Counted from the stretch's first letter, positions 1 to 8,454 are shown. The stretch is DNA of 38,329 bases from JBCBXA01 sp039816825 (GCA_039816825.1 JBCBXA010000022.1:1-38329); one strand, 5' to 3'. Notes: generated from the letters alone by a model not told the origin. Made by a program: numbers and translations.

Positions 1-5
1 CGACC

Positions 6-659
6 ATGAGTGAAGTTCAGGCGTCGGCACCGGACGCCGGCTTGCGCATGTTAAACGTGGACATTGCGCTCAATGGCGCGTCCATGATCGCCCTGGATGC
101 CCATGTTTCGCCCGGCACGGTGTTTACGGTCATGGGTCCTTCCGGGTCGGGCAAATCCACATTGCTCAACCTCATTGGTGGCTTTCTGCCGCCTGCCTTC
201 TCGGCATCGGGAGACGTCCAGCTGGACGGGGTCTCGCTGCTCAAATTGCCGCCCCATAGGCGCCGGGTCGGGACATTGTTTCAGGACGCGCTTCTGTTTC
301 CGCACATGTCAGTTGGCGGCAATCTGATGTTTGCCATCCCTTCCCATATCCGAGGTGCCGAACGCCGCAGCCAATCCGAGTTGGCCTTGGCCAGCATCGA
401 TATGGACGGCTTTTTTGACCGCGATCCCGCCACCCTGTCTGGTGGTCAGCGCGCTCGGGTGGCGTTGGCGAGGCTCCTATTGGCCGAACCAAGACTGCTT
501 TTGCTCGACGAGCCTTTTTCCAAGCTTGATGCTGCGCTGCGGGACTCGATGCGTCAACTGGTCTTCGGCGCAGCGCGAGATAGAGAACTGCCGGTCGCTC
601 TGGTCACCCATGATGAGGCGGATGCCGAGGCTGCTCAGGGTCCGGTCTTCCGGGTCTAG
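6..659 (+). CDS. ABC transporter ATP-binding protein, YnjD-like
   Basis: This is the cytoplasmic ATPase of an ABC importer. The sequence shows Walker A GPSGSGKST (residues 44-52), the signature LSGGQ (about 144-148) and Walker B LLLLDEP with Asp168 and Glu169. Stretches such as LFQDALLFPHMSVGGNL and DPATLSGGQRARVAL match what I remember of E. coli YnjD, part of a thiamine-type or metal-type uptake system; the substrate is not visible here. At 217 residues it is short, as YnjD is, with no extra C-terminal regulatory domain. The ATG lies at the very edge of the window, so the expected permease and binding-protein genes would be just upstream. The stop is 2 bases before the GTG of hrpB, so the two are probably co-transcribed although functionally unrelated. 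Confidence 0.9.
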   Translation: MSEVQASAPDAGLRMLNVDIALNGASMIALDAHVSPGTVFTVMGPSGSGKSTLLNLIGGFLPPAFSASGDVQLDGVSLLKLPPHRRRVGTLFQDALLFPHMSVGGNLMFAIPSHIRGAERRSQSELALASIDMDGFFDRDPATLSGGQRARVALARLLLAEPRLLLLDEPFSKLDAALRDSMRQLVFGAARDRELPVALVTHDEADAEAAQGPVFRV

Positions 660-661
660 CT

Positions 662-3157
662 GTGCCTGCGCCCGACACTTTGCCGGTGGACGAGGTCCTG
701 CCCAAGTTGCAGGCCGAGCTGTCCAAAGCGGTGAACGCCGTTCTTGTCGCGCCGCCCGGCGCCGGCAAGACAACGCGGGTGCCATTGGCTCTTCTCAACG
801 CCCCTTGGCGCGACGGCGGTCGAATCATTGTACTGGAGCCCCGGCGTCTTGCCGCCCGCGCCGCCGCACAGCGTATGGCCCAAACCCTCGGCGAGCGTGT
901 CGGCCAGACTGTTGGCCTGCGGGTGCGGTTTGAGAGCCGCGTCTCCGACCAGACCCGGATTGAAGTGGTCACCGAGGGCGTCTTTACCGCCATGGTGGTG
1001 GAAGATCCTGCCCTTGAGGGCGTCGCAGCTGTCATTTTTGACGAGTTTCATGAACGCAGTCTGGATGCCGATTTCGGCCTCGCGCTTGGTTTTGAGGCTC
1101 AGGATGCGCTGCGGTCTGACCTGCGTCTGCTCGTCATGTCCGCCACATTGGACGGGTCGCGGGTCGCCCGGCTGCTGGGCGATGGCACACCGGTGGTCGA
1201 AAGCCTCGGCCGTGCTCATCCTGTCGAACTGCGCCATCGCCCCGTGAGTGCGAACGAAACGACGGTCGATGCGATGGTGGCCGTGATAGAGGCCACTCTT
1301 CGGACGGAAACAGGGTCCATCCTGGCATTCCTGCCCGGTATGTCTGAGATCCGGCAGGTTGAAAACCGGTTGCGCGATCGCCTGGCAACAGTCCCGGACG
1401 TCACAGTCGCACCGCTCTACGGTGCGCTGTCGCCAGCCGAGCAGGACCTTGCCATTTCTCCGGTGCAGGCGGGTCAGCGCAAAGTGGTGCTCGCAACACC
1501 GATTGCAGAATCCTCCCTCACCATCGAAGGCGTGCGGGTCGTGATAGACAGTGGTCTCGTGCGCCAAACCGTCTTCGAGCCCGCGCTGGGTGTGACACGC
1601 CTTGTCACCAGACGGGCATCCAGAGCGTCAGCGGAGCAGCGCATGGGCCGGGCAGGGCGGACGGAGCCCGGCGTTTGCATCCGCCTCTGGTCCGAGGCCA
1701 GCACGACCAGCTTGCCCGCGTTCGCACCGCCGGAGATCGAAACGACCGATCTGGCGCCGCTTGTCCTTCGGGCTGCGCTCTTTGGCGAAGCTCAACCCGA
1801 GCGGCTGAAGTGGCTCGATCCTCTCCCAGCCGCTCATTTGAAACAGGCGCGGTCTGATTTGCTGGCCCTGGGGGCTGTGGATGATGGCGGAACCATCACT
1901 GATCGGGGCAAGGCGCTGGCCCGACTGCCGCTTCCGCTCCGTGAGGCCGCCATGGTGGTGGCCGCAGCACAATTTGGTCCGCAGGCTCTTCAGGATGCCT
2001 CTTTGCTTGCCGTGCTTCTCAGTGAGCGGGGGTTGGGCGGCACAGGTCCTGACCTTGCTCTCCGGCTTGACGCGTTCAGCTTGCGAAAGGGCAGGCGTGA
2101 AGCCAGTGCCAAAGGCTTGGCCAGAAGGATTGGTGAGTTGTCGCGACCGTTCCTGACGAGCGGGAAGGCCCCCATCAAACTGACTGTCGGGGCGTTGCTG
2201 TCGTTGGGTTTTCCGGATCGTATCGCCCAGCGGCGGGGTGAGAGCGCCGGGCAGGTTCGCTTCCGTATGGCCAATGGCCGGGCGGTAACTTTGGATGCGA
2301 CAGATCCTCTTTCGCGTGAGGCCTACATCGTTGCAGCCGATTTTCAGGGGCGGGCTGAGGCCGCACGCTTGCTTGCCGGGGCTGCGATTTCTCAGGACGA
2401 TATTCGTCGCCTTCATCAAGATCAGCTGCGGTCAAAGCAGAGTGTCAGCCTCAGCGCGCCCAACGGCAAGGTGGAGGGAAGCACGCAGGAAGCCCTCGGC
2501 TCTGTCGTGCTGTCTGAGCGGCCGCTCAGTGCCGCGGAGTTGGTCGAGGCATCGTCTCAGCTGCTGCTCAGTCAACTGCAGACGTTTGGCATTGATGTGC
2601 TCCCATGGTCGGCGCGCAGTTTGGCCTTGATTCACCGGCTGCGGTTCGCCGCTCGGCTGGACAACAGATACGCACCGGCTGCCGATTTGCTAAAGGGGTC
2701 GTTGGATTTTCTGGCCGAGGCTTTCGTTGGTTGCCGGGCCTATCATGAGGTCGATCCCAAAAAACTGCACGATCTGATGGAAGCGGAAGCCATCAATCTT
2801 CTGGGCTGGGAGGCATGGTCTCAACTCGATGCCATGGCTCCGATGGCCTTCGATCCGCCCGCCGGCCAGTCGGCGCCGATCGACTATTCGGGGTCCGAAC
2901 CGACGGTTGCGCTCAAGCCTCAACAGATATTCGGGGTGACGACACACCCCATGGTTGGGAACACGGTCCGGCCCCTGACCTTCTCCCTTCTGTCGCCCGC
3001 TGGACGCCCCATCCAGACCACGAGTGATCTGCCAGGTCTCTGGGCTGGCACCTGGCAGGATATTCGCCGCGACATGCGGGGGCGATACCCCAAGCATTTC
3101 TGGCCGGAAGATCCGGCCAATGCTCAGCCAACTTCGTCGGTCAAGCCGCGCAAGTAG
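662..3157 (+). CDS. hrpB: ATP-dependent RNA helicase HrpB
   Basis: This is a DEAH/RHA-type superfamily 2 helicase. Visible motifs are Walker A GAGKTT (residues 33-38), motif II DEFHERSLDADFGLA starting at Asp127, motif III SATLDG, and a helicase-C region with QRMGRAGRTEPG. A long C-terminal part typical of HrpB follows. The length of 831 residues fits the family (about 800-850). The start is a GTG 2 bases after the upstream stop, and the N-terminus (LPVDEVLPKLQAELSKA) aligns with the usual HrpB start. Its substrate and exact role in alphaproteobacteria are not well defined; in E. coli it is a non-essential helicase. Intact, no odd features. Confidence 0.95.
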   Translation: MPAPDTLPVDEVLPKLQAELSKAVNAVLVAPPGAGKTTRVPLALLNAPWRDGGRIIVLEPRRLAARAAAQRMAQTLGERVGQTVGLRVRFESRVSDQTRIEVVTEGVFTAMVVEDPALEGVAAVIFDEFHERSLDADFGLALGFEAQDALRSDLRLLVMSATLDGSRVARLLGDGTPVVESLGRAHPVELRHRPVSANETTVDAMVAVIEATLRTETGSILAFLPGMSEIRQVENRLRDRLATVPDVTVAPLYGALSPAEQDLAISPVQAGQRKVVLATPIAESSLTIEGVRVVIDSGLVRQTVFEPALGVTRLVTRRASRASAEQRMGRAGRTEPGVCIRLWSEASTTSLPAFAPPEIETTDLAPLVLRAALFGEAQPERLKWLDPLPAAHLKQARSDLLALGAVDDGGTITDRGKALARLPLPLREAAMVVAAAQFGPQALQDASLLAVLLSERGLGGTGPDLALRLDAFSLRKGRREASAKGLARRIGELSRPFLTSGKAPIKLTVGALLSLGFPDRIAQRRGESAGQVRFRMANGRAVTLDATDPLSREAYIVAADFQGRAEAARLLAGAAISQDDIRRLHQDQLRSKQSVSLSAPNGKVEGSTQEALGSVVLSERPLSAAELVEASSQLLLSQLQTFGIDVLPWSARSLALIHRLRFAARLDNRYAPAADLLKGSLDFLAEAFVGCRAYHEVDPKKLHDLMEAEAINLLGWEAWSQLDAMAPMAFDPPAGQSAPIDYSGSEPTVALKPQQIFGVTTHPMVGNTVRPLTFSLLSPAGRPIQTTSDLPGLWAGTWQDIRRDMRGRYPKHFWPEDPANAQPTSSVKPRK

Positions 3158-3240
3158 ACCAGCCTTTTCGGATTGTGTGCCGCCATCGTGCGGCCTCGGC
3201 CCGCATTGTCGCCGTGCGGTGCGATGCTACATCAGAAGCA

Positions 3241-4740
3241 ATGGATCTTTCCTCTGACAGCGCAGACCCTTCTAACACAAACCTCCCGCCGCCCCAGTTC
3301 GCGGCTGAGGATGTCAATGGCGTCGTACCGCGCAAGCGCTCTCTCGCCGGCGGTGCATTGCGCCTCGACACCATCATCAAACTGCGCTGGGGTGCCGTTG
3401 CCGGTCAAAGTCTGGCTGTTTTTGTGGCGGGATATGTGTTTGGTCTGTCCGCGCATTTGGTGCTGTGTTTCTTGCTTATCGGCGCGGCGGCCTGGCTGAA
3501 CATTTTCCTGTTGTCGCGGTTTGCTCGAACGTCGCGCCTGCCCGAGAATCCCGCCTTCTCGCTCTTTGTGTTCGATCTTGTTCAACTCAGCGGCCTGCTC
3601 TTTTTGACCGGCGGTTTGACCAATCCGTTTGCCTTGCTTGTGATCGCTCCTGTCGTCACGTCTTCCTCGATCCTGTCTCTGAGGCGCACGGCCGAGCTGG
3701 GCGCAATCGCCGTGGCGCTCATCACATTCCTGGCTTTTGCACACCTGCCTCTACCATGGACCGCAGACGCCCCGTTTCAGGTTCCATCGACCTATATTCT
3801 CGGCGTCTGGGTGGCGCTCACCGTCTCGATCCTCTTCACAACCTTCTATGTTTATCGCGTGGGCCGCGAGGCGCGGATCCTAAACGATGCACTGTCGGCG
3901 ACTGAAATGGTGTTGCAGCGCGAGGTGCACCTTCAGGCCCTCGATGGCGTTGCTGCAGCGGCGGCCCATGAGCTTGGAACGCCTCTGGCGACGATTTCGC
4001 TCACAGCCAAGGAGTTGGACCGCGCGGCATCGTCCAACGATCCGGCCAAGGAAGACCTGCAGCTTATCGTGAGCCAGGCCGCCCGGTGCCGCGATATCCT
4101 CAAGCGATTGAACAATCTTGGCGGCGATGGCTCAGAGCATTTTCCGGTCATGACACCCGTCACCATGGTCGAGCATGTGCTTGAGCCGTTGCGCGAGGCT
4201 GAGCCGGATGTTGAGATCCGGTTTTCCGTGAGCGAGGGTTCAGAGCCTGGCAGCATGCCACAGGCGGCCCGCAATCCGGGTGTCCTCCACGGTTTGGCAA
4301 ACATTGTCGAAAACGCCCTGGATTTCGCTGAGAGCTCCGTTGAGGTCGAAGTTGAATGGAACGACGAGGAGGTGAGCGTCGTCGTGAGTGATGACGGTCC
4401 GGGTTTTTCAATTGAGAATTTGGAGAGTTTCGGCGAACCCAACATGTCCCGGCGCCCATCCGCTCTGGATGGCACCCCAAAGGCGCAGCGGGCAGGAGGC
4501 CTTGGATTGGGGCTCTTCATCGCCAAAACACTTCTCGAACGCTCGGGCGGGCGTGTTGAGGCTGCCAACCGGCCTTCAGTGTCGGACGCCGACCATGAGA
4601 AGCGGCTCTATGCAACCCAGCATCTGGCCAAAGGCGCAATCGTTGAGGTGCGTTGGCCGCGCTCGGCCTTTGAAGGGTCTGATGGGGAGTTGGTGTCCAA
4701 CTGGGCTGTCCGACGTCCGGCTTATCATCAGGATATGTGA
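3241..4740 (+). CDS. regB: Redox sensor histidine kinase RegB/PrrB/ActS
   Basis: This membrane-bound sensor kinase, with RegA, controls respiration, photosynthesis and nitrogen or carbon fixation genes according to redox state. Six hydrophobic segments occupy roughly the first 200 residues. The quinone-site heptad GGLTNPF is at 124-130. The H-box HELGTPLATISLTAKEL has the phosphorylated His at residue 243. A Cys at 283 (AARCRDIL) sits exactly 40 residues after it, matching the H225/C265 spacing I recall for Rhodobacter capsulatus RegB. The ATPase domain shows N-, G1- and G2-type motifs (NIVENALDF, SDDGPGF, GGLGLGLFIAKTLLERSGG). I chose ATG 3241; an in-frame GTG at 3175 would add 22 residues with no resemblance to the family. 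regA follows 46 bases downstream. Confidence 0.93.
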   Translation: MDLSSDSADPSNTNLPPPQFAAEDVNGVVPRKRSLAGGALRLDTIIKLRWGAVAGQSLAVFVAGYVFGLSAHLVLCFLLIGAAAWLNIFLLSRFARTSRLPENPAFSLFVFDLVQLSGLLFLTGGLTNPFALLVIAPVVTSSSILSLRRTAELGAIAVALITFLAFAHLPLPWTADAPFQVPSTYILGVWVALTVSILFTTFYVYRVGREARILNDALSATEMVLQREVHLQALDGVAAAAAHELGTPLATISLTAKELDRAASSNDPAKEDLQLIVSQAARCRDILKRLNNLGGDGSEHFPVMTPVTMVEHVLEPLREAEPDVEIRFSVSEGSEPGSMPQAARNPGVLHGLANIVENALDFAESSVEVEVEWNDEEVSVVVSDDGPGFSIENLESFGEPNMSRRPSALDGTPKAQRAGGLGLGLFIAKTLLERSGGRVEAANRPSVSDADHEKRLYATQHLAKGAIVEVRWPRSAFEGSDGELVSNWAVRRPAYHQDM

Positions 4741-4786
4741 ACCAAACCGGCGCTGCCGCGTACTTTAGTCAAAGAGGACCGTTCTT

Positions 4787-5395
4787 ATGGATATGCATGT
4801 GTCTGCCGGCGCACCGGGCGCTGGCGAAACTCCAAAGCCTTCATCTGACCCTGAGCTGGTGCGCAGCGTCCAGGGCAAGACTCTGCTGCTCGTCGATGAT
4901 GACAAGCCGTTTCTGACCCGCCTGGGCCGCGCAATGGAAAGCCGTGGCTTTGCGGTTGAAACCGCCGACACGGTTCGCGAGGGCATGTCCAAGGCGCGGC
5001 TGTCGCCGCCGGACTTTGCAGTGGTTGATCTGCGGCTGGAAGACGGGAACGGTCTTGACGTTGTAGAGGCTCTGCGTGGTGGATCGCCGTCCACCCGCAC
5101 CGTGGTGCTGACGGGCTATGGAAACATTGCGTCGGCAGTGACCGCCGTCAAAGTTGGCGCGATTGACTATCTCTCCAAGCCTGCAGACGCCGATGAAATC
5201 ATGGATGCGTTGCTTCGCCGTCCGGAAGATAAAGCTCCACCACCACAGAACCCCATGAGCGCGGACCGCGTTCGCTGGGAACATATTCAGCGTGTTTACG
5301 AGCTATGCGACCGCAACGTCTCGGAAACGGCGCGACGGCTCAACATGCACCGTCGGACGCTTCAGCGCATTCTGGCAAAGCGCGCCCCGCGCTAG
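4787..5395 (+). CDS. regA: Redox response regulator RegA/PrrA/ActR
   Basis: This is the DNA-binding partner of RegB. The receiver domain begins at TLLLVDDDKPFL, the phosphoacceptor is Asp81 in FAVVDLRLEDG, and the switch Lys is in YLSKPADADE. The C-terminal Fis-type helix-turn-helix (about residues 163-202) ends NMHRRTLQRILAKRAPR, nearly the invariant RegA ending. The ATG follows an AGAGGA ribosome site. At 202 residues it is about 18 longer than the classic 184, all in a disordered N-terminal extension (SAGAPGAGETPKPSSDPE). It ends 4 bases before the stop of the convergent mmcB-like gene. Confidence 0.95.
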   Translation: MDMHVSAGAPGAGETPKPSSDPELVRSVQGKTLLLVDDDKPFLTRLGRAMESRGFAVETADTVREGMSKARLSPPDFAVVDLRLEDGNGLDVVEALRGGSPSTRTVVLTGYGNIASAVTAVKVGAIDYLSKPADADEIMDALLRRPEDKAPPPQNPMSADRVRWEHIQRVYELCDRNVSETARRLNMHRRTLQRILAKRAPR

Positions 5396-5399
5396 CGTT

Positions 5400-5969
5400 C
5401 TAGATCTTCGGCAGTGCCGCTATATCGGCGCTCGTGAGTTCGGCTTGCAGAAGCCGTTCTGCAGCGCTGACTGCGAACCTTTGGACCACCGCCTTTCTTC
5501 GCGCCCCTGACAGATTGATGTCTGCCGGAGGGCGGATGATTTCAGCCCCATACTGATCCGCTACAATCAACCCCTCCGCCTCGGGGAAGATGCCGGGGGG
5601 CACATCGGGAAGCGTTGCAAAATAGAAGGCATCGCAATGCGCCTTGTAGTCCGGCCATTTGTGGTCCGAGCGGAAATCGTCAATCGAGGATTTGATCTCG
5701 ACGATGGTGACCTTGCCCTTGGGATCAAGGCAGGTCAGGTCTGCCCGGCGCCCATTGGCGAGACAAAGTTCTGGTAGCGTTGCCTGTCTCAGATCAAAGA
5801 ACATGCGCTGCAGGCCTCGGCGAATCTGCAAAGCTCGCTCGGACTGTCGCCCATCCACCAGAGGGGGCGTCGTGCCTGAAGTCAGGATGGTCACTCGCTT
5901 TTGCGCTTTCGTAATGAGGCCGACATGTGGCCAACCTGTTGCACAATTGAGACGGGCTGCGACAAACAT
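5400..5969 (-). CDS. MmcB-family DNA repair-associated protein
   Basis: This is a small alphaproteobacterial protein of the MmcB family, which has a restriction-endonuclease-like fold; Caulobacter MmcB is tied to the ImuABC mutagenesis pathway. The family core is clear: DGRQSERALQIRRGLQRMF, then RRADLTCLDPKGKVTIVEIKSS, where D, E and K form a PD-(D/E)xK-like centre (ADL...VEIK), then DFRSDHKWPDY and CDAFYFATLPDVPPGIFPE. The start is uncertain: the ATG at 5969 gives 189 residues, but a GTG at 5894 gives 164 and an N-terminus closer to the family length. I saw no alphaproteobacterial LexA box upstream. Convergent with regA, with 4 bases between stop codons. Confidence 0.85.
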   Translation of the reverse strand: MFVAARLNCATGWPHVGLITKAQKRVTILTSGTTPPLVDGRQSERALQIRRGLQRMFFDLRQATLPELCLANGRRADLTCLDPKGKVTIVEIKSSIDDFRSDHKWPDYKAHCDAFYFATLPDVPPGIFPEAEGLIVADQYGAEIIRPPADINLSGARRKAVVQRFAVSAAERLLQAELTSADIAALPKI

Positions 5970-6019
5970 GCTCGCCCATTTTCGCTGACCTGCCCTATGG
6001 GCATGACTAGCAAATCATT

Positions 6020-6048
6020 AACCACAATAACTCTAGATGACTGTGGTT
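6020..6048. repeat. Inverted repeat upstream of the L,D-transpeptidase gene
   Basis: Perfect 7-base arms (AACCACA at 6020-6026, TGTGGTT at 6042-6048) are separated by 15 bases, about 60 bases before the L,D-transpeptidase start. The arm size and spacing suit a dimeric repressor site, but no regulator is identified. Confidence 0.4.
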
Positions 6049-6107
6049 GAAACGGGGGGCTTCGCGGCGTCGTGCAGCGCAGCCTGTTCTGGGGTGAGGT
6101 TACTCAA

Positions 6108-6734
6108 ATGAAATTTAGAATGTGGACCATTTGCGCAATGGTTCTCGGCGCTGTCGCCATAACGGGCTGTACCGAGATGTCGAACAGCGGTTCATCGCTG
6201 AACGCATACGGCTCCATCTCTGATGGTGAGTACAAGGTTCCAGCGATTCCCACCGGCAAGCTCAAGTCGAAATGGAAGCGCAAGCGCGTCTCCTACGACA
6301 CCAAATATCGCCCCGGCACGATTATCGTGAACACAAAAGAGAAATATCTCTATCTCGTGGAAGCTGGCGGGACGGCCATGCGCTACGGCGTGGGCGTGGG
6401 CAAGCAGGGCTTCACATGGTCCGGGACTGCCAAAATTGGCTGGAAACGCCAGTGGCCAACTTGGACACCACCGCCAGCCATGATTCGCCGGAAGCCAGAG
6501 CTGGCCAAATATCGCGGCGGCAAGCCCGGTGGTCTGGACAATCCTCTTGGCGCACGCGCCATGTATCTGATGCGCGGTGGTCGCGACACGCTCTACCGTA
6601 TCCATGGTTCGCCTGAATGGTGGTCGATCGGAACCAATGCTTCTTCCGGCTGCATTCGCTTGATGAACCATGACATCATCGACCTGTATAACCGGGTCGA
6701 GCCAGGTGCGCGGGTCATCGTCCGCCACAGCTAA
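6108..6734 (+). CDS. L,D-transpeptidase (YkuD domain) lipoprotein
   Basis: This is a cell-wall enzyme forming 3-3 peptidoglycan cross-links or attaching proteins to peptidoglycan. The N-terminus from ATG 6108 is a lipoprotein signal: MKFRMW, a hydrophobic stretch, then lipobox AITGC. An in-frame GTG at 6072 would put 12 extra residues before the signal, so I reject it. The YkuD core is present: IIVNTKEKYLYLV, then HGSPEWWSIGTNASSGCIRL with the catalytic His and Cys (HG...SSGCIR). The mature part is about 190 residues with no SH3 or LysM domain. The gene stands alone, with an inverted repeat upstream and a strong terminator immediately downstream. Confidence 0.92.
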   Translation: MKFRMWTICAMVLGAVAITGCTEMSNSGSSLNAYGSISDGEYKVPAIPTGKLKSKWKRKRVSYDTKYRPGTIIVNTKEKYLYLVEAGGTAMRYGVGVGKQGFTWSGTAKIGWKRQWPTWTPPPAMIRRKPELAKYRGGKPGGLDNPLGARAMYLMRGGRDTLYRIHGSPEWWSIGTNASSGCIRLMNHDIIDLYNRVEPGARVIVRHS

Positions 6735-6759
6735 GCGCGGCACCAATCAGAATGTTGCA

Positions 6760-6800
6760 AAGCCTCGGGCGGTCTGCCGTCCGGGGCTTTTTCTTGTTCT
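6760..6800 (+). terminator. Rho-independent terminator after the L,D-transpeptidase gene
   Basis: A 13-bp stem (6760-6772 with 6777-6789, two G-U pairs) with loop TCTG is followed by TTTCTTG-type U-rich sequence. It starts 25 bases after the stop codon. Confidence 0.85.
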
Positions 6801-7073
6801 GTAGTTGCCCAAGCTATTGGGTTGCGGTCACCAATGGGCGAGTCTGGGAGTCTCTTGGTCCCGGAGGCAGCCCCAACACCCTAAGACGACGCTCCAATAG
6901 TCACTCAACTTGTGAGTGCACGGCCTCTGCGCCATTGGTTCATCGTGGCAGCTCAGCAGGTGGCGCCAGCACGAGAGAAGGACTCCAGACACTGCATAGA
7001 AGCGCAGTCAAAGCGGGGGTAGGCCTCGCGGAGGTATCCTTTGGGCAGTTGTTACTTGCCCCGGGGGTGTTGC
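6801..7073. other. Gene-less stretch with several small hairpins
   Basis: No convincing coding frame is present. Short inverted repeats occur in series: CCCAA/TTGGG at 6808-6821, CACTCA/TGAGTG at 6902-6918, the palindrome TGGCGCCA at 6961-6968, and ACTGC/GCAGT at 6991-7008. I could not match it to tmRNA, 6S, SRP or RNase P RNA by eye. It may be an unrecognised small RNA or simply spacer. Confidence 0.3.
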
Positions 7074-8248
7074 TCACGCAGCCGCTGTGGAGACTTTGGC
7101 GCGGGCGAGGACAACCCGGTCCCGGCCGGCGCTCTTGGCTTCAAACAGGGCTTTGTCGGCTTTCGCGAATGTGGACTGGAAGTCGGCCTGAAACACGGCC
7201 ACGCCGAAGGATGCGGTCACCTTGCGTTCGTCACCCTTCTCAACCAGACGCGGTGCGTTTCGGGTGAAGGATGTTTTTGCGCCCTCCGCCATGATGCGCC
7301 CCATGGCTGGAGACGCCAGCGGCAGCGCTGCACACACTTCTTCGCCCCCGAACCGGGCGATCAGCGCGTCCGGCGGCAATTGTTGCTGCAGCGTCTGTGC
7401 AAAGGCCTTGATGACTTCGTCGCCTTTAGCATGCCCGTGGACATCGTTGATCGATTTGAACTTGTCTATGTCTCCGACGAGCAGCACGCCGGGATGCCCT
7501 GTTTCGTTGGCGGCCGCGATGAGGGCATTCACCCTGTCTTCAAATCCGCGCCTGTTCAGAAGTCCGGTCATCGGATCCTGATGCGCTTCTCTAAGCAAGC
7601 GACGCATGCGCTGATTGACGTAGTCGATCAGCAGAAGAGAAGCGACAAAGACGGACGACACGTTCACAATCATGCTGATGGCCGCCGACATATTGCTTTC
7701 TTCATAAATGAAGGCGTCGTTGCTCAGTTCCGGCGCAAGCAGGGTGGAGCTTGTAAAAAGTGATGCGAAGAGAATGAAGGTGAGAACCATCAGCCCGATG
7801 TCGATGCCTCGGGCCATATGGTGCCGGACGAGCGACAAAGGCAAAGCCGTGATGATGGCGCACCAGCAGCCCAGAAACATGCTCCGGGCAACATGCTCGC
7901 CAATAGCTGCAAGGTAGATGTCGGCCAGCCAGCCGCCCAGGCCAATGAAGATCAGCAGCACCAGCGGCGGATTGCGCCCGGCACGGACAAAAATGGCTGC
8001 CGCGAACAGACTGGCCGCCAGCAGGTAGGAAAAGCTCTCCAGAAGCACGCCGCTCATTGGGCCATCGTTGGATTTGAACAGAAGGTCGAAGGAAAACGCG
8101 AAAGCTGCAGCCATATAACTGGCCGCCAGGAGTTTGGCCCCCCGGCTGAGNNNNNNNNNNCCAACATGCAAACCGGTGAACAGATCAATCGGCTGAGGGC
8201 ATCAAGCTTGCCCGCCGTCCAGAACAAGATGGCAAATCCGGTCAACAT
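7074..8248 (-). CDS. Membrane diguanylate cyclase (GGDEF domain), interrupted by a scaffold gap
   Basis: This is a c-di-GMP synthase candidate: about six N-terminal membrane helices, then a GGDEF domain beginning at DPMTGLLNRRGFEDRV. The signature reads FGGEEVC, so the usual Phe is Val. The metal-binding pattern GDIDKFKSINDVHGH is intact. No RxxD inhibitory site precedes the signature. The reading frame shifts across the 10-N gap. Left of the gap it reads LSRGAKLLAASYM; right of it (ATG at 8248) it reads MLTGFAILFWTAGKLDALSR. The bases CGGCTGAG occur on both sides (8143-8150 and 8190-8197). Deleting 8151-8197 joins the frames into LDALSRGAKLL and a 375-residue protein. I therefore infer an intact gene and a faulty join. 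Confidence 0.85.
8151..8160. other. Assembly gap (10 N)
   Basis: Ten unknown bases join two contigs inside the diguanylate cyclase gene. The 8-base identity CGGCTGAG on either side suggests the contigs really overlap and the gap length is not a measured distance. Confidence 0.95.
8161..8193 (+). repeat. Inverted-repeat copy A at the contig end, probably artefactual
   Basis: These 33 bases begin exactly at the edge of the gap and are the perfect reverse complement of 8404-8436. They interrupt the diguanylate cyclase frame. The likeliest source is a fold-back or mis-extended contig end rather than a biological repeat. Confidence 0.8.
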
Positions 8249-8403
8249 GGCCGGTGTCGCCCATTGAAGTAGGAATTGCGAGTTGATTGTTCTGCTCCCT
8301 GCGGCTCTTAACGGCTTCGCTGGAGCCAGCCTAAGCCGTTTTCCTTAACAAAACGGGTGTCGGGAGCTCTGCATACATTTGGGCATATACCTGCTGCCGA
8401 TCT

Positions 8404-8436
8404 GCCGATTGATCTGTTCACCGGTTTGCATGTTGG
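8404..8436 (-). repeat. Inverted-repeat copy B, the probable genuine locus
   Basis: This is the perfect reverse complement of 8161-8193. It contains the putative -35 box of the rpsO promoter, so it is likely the true location of this sequence. Confidence 0.8.
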
Positions 8437-8454
8437 GGGTGTTTGGCTTATATC
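8426..8454 (+). promoter_or_regulatory. Candidate sigma-70 promoter of rpsO-pnp
   Basis: The -35 TTGCAT (8426-8431), a 17-base spacer and the -10 TATATC (8449-8454) give a good match to the housekeeping consensus and leave about 95 bases of leader before rpsO. Confidence 0.55.

Noticed and set aside
8161..8436. 33-base inverted repeat as a mobile-element terminus
   Set aside because: No transposase or target duplication; one copy begins exactly at a contig edge and breaks a gene, so an assembly artefact is likelier.
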